From the NCBI RefSeq assembly GCF_030915405.1, contig NZ_CP133262.1, positions 1,116,001 to 1,180,000 on the forward strand: DNA of 64,000 bases, given 5' to 3'. Below the pieces are notes generated by a model. It ran no database searches and was not told the DNA's origin. It saw only the letters and a list, made by a program, of their open reading frames with translations. The position numbers were made by a program, and so were the translations under genes. Shown one piece after another: positions 62,848 through 64,000 of this stretch. Positions within the stretch are counted from its first letter, which is position 1; the number at the start of each line of letters is the position of its first letter. Source of the stretch: Neobacillus nitrireducens (GTDB taxonomy: Bacteria; Bacillota; Bacilli; Bacillales; Cytobacillaceae).

Positions 62848-64000
62848 TTATATTACATTTTCCTCGAAATCTAAGTCATCTGCCTTTTTCCTTGAAAATA
62901 AATTGGCAAGTGCATCTGGGAGAGCGATCATTGCCGGCAAAAAGACAGGAAGCAGGACAAAGCAAAGCACTACAAGGCCTGTAATAACAGCTATTGCCAA
63001 TTCAAAAAGAAGCAAAATTCCGGAAGGCATCAGAGTAGCAAAAGTACCGCCAAGTATGATGACCGCGGATATGATTACCCCGCCTGTCTGCCGCGAAGCC
63101 AGTACGATTGCCTCTTTTGGCGATAACAGTGGATACTCCTTAAAGCGCATCATCAGGAATATACTGTAGTCCACTCCCAGGGCCACAATGATAATGAATG
63201 AGAAAAATGGAACGAACGAAGAGATACCTTCATATCCCATTAAATCTATGAAAATATAATTGATCATATACATGGCTGAATAGTATGCTCCTAGGAGAGA
63301 CCCCGTGATGAAAATCGGAATCCAGAAAGATCTAATTACAAAGAACAGCACAAGTAATACTCCGATAATCACGATAGCTGTTGTTTTATTTAGATCACGG
63401 CTCAATATATTATTCATATCATTTGTTGTGGCACTTGGTCCTGAAACCCCAGACTTTGCCTGTGAAAGGCCTGTGCCTTTAAGTCCAGTTGAAACGGTTG
63501 AATTTATTTTATTGATTGTAGTTAAAGCTTCTTTTGAATAAGGGTCAGCTTTTAATACAATAATCATTTTCGTGATTTTTCGATCTTTGGACATAAACGC
63601 GTCTAATGATTTTTTGAAGTTTTTGTCCGTCAACGCTTCCTTTGGAATAAAGAAAGTTTTATTTGTTTTAAATTGCGTTAAGAAACCGTTCGTTTGTCCT
63701 AATCCGTCAGAAATTTGCTCCAATCCGCCATTAACATCGAACAGCTTTTCGCCAAAGGTGCTGAATCCATTGAGGCCGTCTACAAGTTGTTGCTGACCTG
63801 ATTTCATCTGACCCAGCCCATTGGTTACATTATTCATATTTGTAACGATTGTGCCTATTCCTGAAGATGCTTTCCCAAGACCGCTTTCGAGTTTTTTCAA
63901 ACCATCAGCCATTTGGGATAGACCGCCGCTTATTCTTTCCAGGTTTTTATTGGCTGTACCAAAACCAGAAGTTACGGCATTATAATTTTCATTTAATGTT
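62848..64000 (-). CDS. MMPL-family transporter, C-terminal part (5' end outside window)
   Basis: The frame is open from the right edge to the stop at 62848; the start lies beyond the window, and an internal ATG at 63912 is not the true start. The visible ~384 residues show a helical, Gly/Ser-rich extracytoplasmic region (GLGKASSGIGTIVTNM) and a six-helix MMPL domain (VALGVDYSIFLMMRFKE, the proton-relay segment). MMPL proteins export lipids or drugs (YdgH-like in Bacillus). The substrate is unknown. Confidence 0.88.
   Translation of the reverse strand, partial: TLNENYNAVTSGFGTANKNLERISGGLSQMADGLKKLESGLGKASSGIGTIVTNMNNVTNGLGQMKSGQQQLVDGLNGFSTFGEKLFDVNGGLEQISDGLGQTNGFLTQFKTNKTFFIPKEALTDKNFKKSLDAFMSKDRKITKMIIVLKADPYSKEALTTINKINSTVSTGLKGTGLSQAKSGVSGPSATTNDMNNILSRDLNKTTAIVIIGVLLVLFFVIRSFWIPIFITGSLLGAYYSAMYMINYIFIDLMGYEGISSFVPFFSFIIIVALGVDYSIFLMMRFKEYPLLSPKEAIVLASRQTGGVIISAVIILGGTFATLMPSGILLLFELAIAVITGLVVLCFVLLPVFLPAMIALPDALANLFSRKKADDLDFEENVI

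Noticed and set aside
1..64000. CRISPR arrays, tRNA or rRNA genes, insertion sequences, prophage genes
   Set aside because: No regularly spaced direct repeats, cloverleaf genes, transposase or phage structural genes were recognised in the window.

Overview
The window looks like chromosomal DNA from a spore-forming member of the Bacillaceae: AT-rich, low-GC Firmicute gene style, strong AGGAGG-type ribosome binding sites, frequent TTG/GTG starts, splAB, ltaS, swrC, rocR, kynAU and a glycine riboswitch. A genus such as Neobacillus or a close Bacillus relative is plausible, but the sequence alone does not settle it. No rRNA, tRNA, CRISPR array, prophage or insertion sequence is seen. Most genes are on the minus strand, and many units end in hairpins that can serve both strands.

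Layout. 1-5.7 kb: a SulP anion transporter cut by the left edge, a promoter-terminator unit that looks like a small RNA gene, an AIM24-family protein, and a PadR/HAAS/DUF4153 membrane-signalling module. 5.7-9.3 kb: an arginine/ornithine permease (rocE-like) facing the sigma-54 activator RocR, with a near-perfect -24/-12 promoter and inverted repeats between them. 9.5-16.8 kb: a DnaJ-type zinc-finger miniprotein, a VanW protein, a frameshifted LysM polysaccharide deacetylase, aspartase, a MarR/MFS pair and a YitT protein. 17-20.7 kb: sulfate assimilation (yezD-cysH-sat-cysC-sirB). 20.8-31 kb: a repeat-rich YhgE/Pip protein, lipoteichoic acid synthase, then SwrC, a TetR regulator and a DHA2 pump that share operator-like sites. 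31-40.4 kb: splAB, brnQ, an Eis-type acetyltransferase, an L,D-transpeptidase, a RidA-kynU-kynA tryptophan catabolic unit without kynB, and an SGNH esterase.

40.5-54.9 kb: a helix-turn-helix/coiled-coil/J-domain protein; a 790-residue protein with two prenyl-synthase-like halves, each with paired DDxxD motifs; a frameshifted AEC permease; a citrate transporter with its CitA/CitB-type two-component system and a cre site; a DRE-TIM aldolase-like enzyme; a CycA-type permease under a single-aptamer glycine riboswitch; small unknown proteins; and an ftsZ standing alone without ftsA. 55-64 kb: glgD-glgA without glgB, glgC or glgP; a 4-oxalocrotonate tautomerase/decarboxylase pair; 3-methyladenine glycosylase; a long-form threonine synthase; an unknown protein; and an MMPL-family transporter cut by the right edge.

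The items most worth following up are the two-domain terpenoid/prenyl synthase, the orphan ftsZ, the HTH-J-domain protein, the candidate small RNA, the regulatory DNA between rocE and rocR, and two genes (yezD and the citrate sensor kinase) whose best ribosome binding site sits eight bases before a CTG. Two genes (the polysaccharide deacetylase and the AEC permease) carry single frameshifts that could be real decay or sequencing errors.
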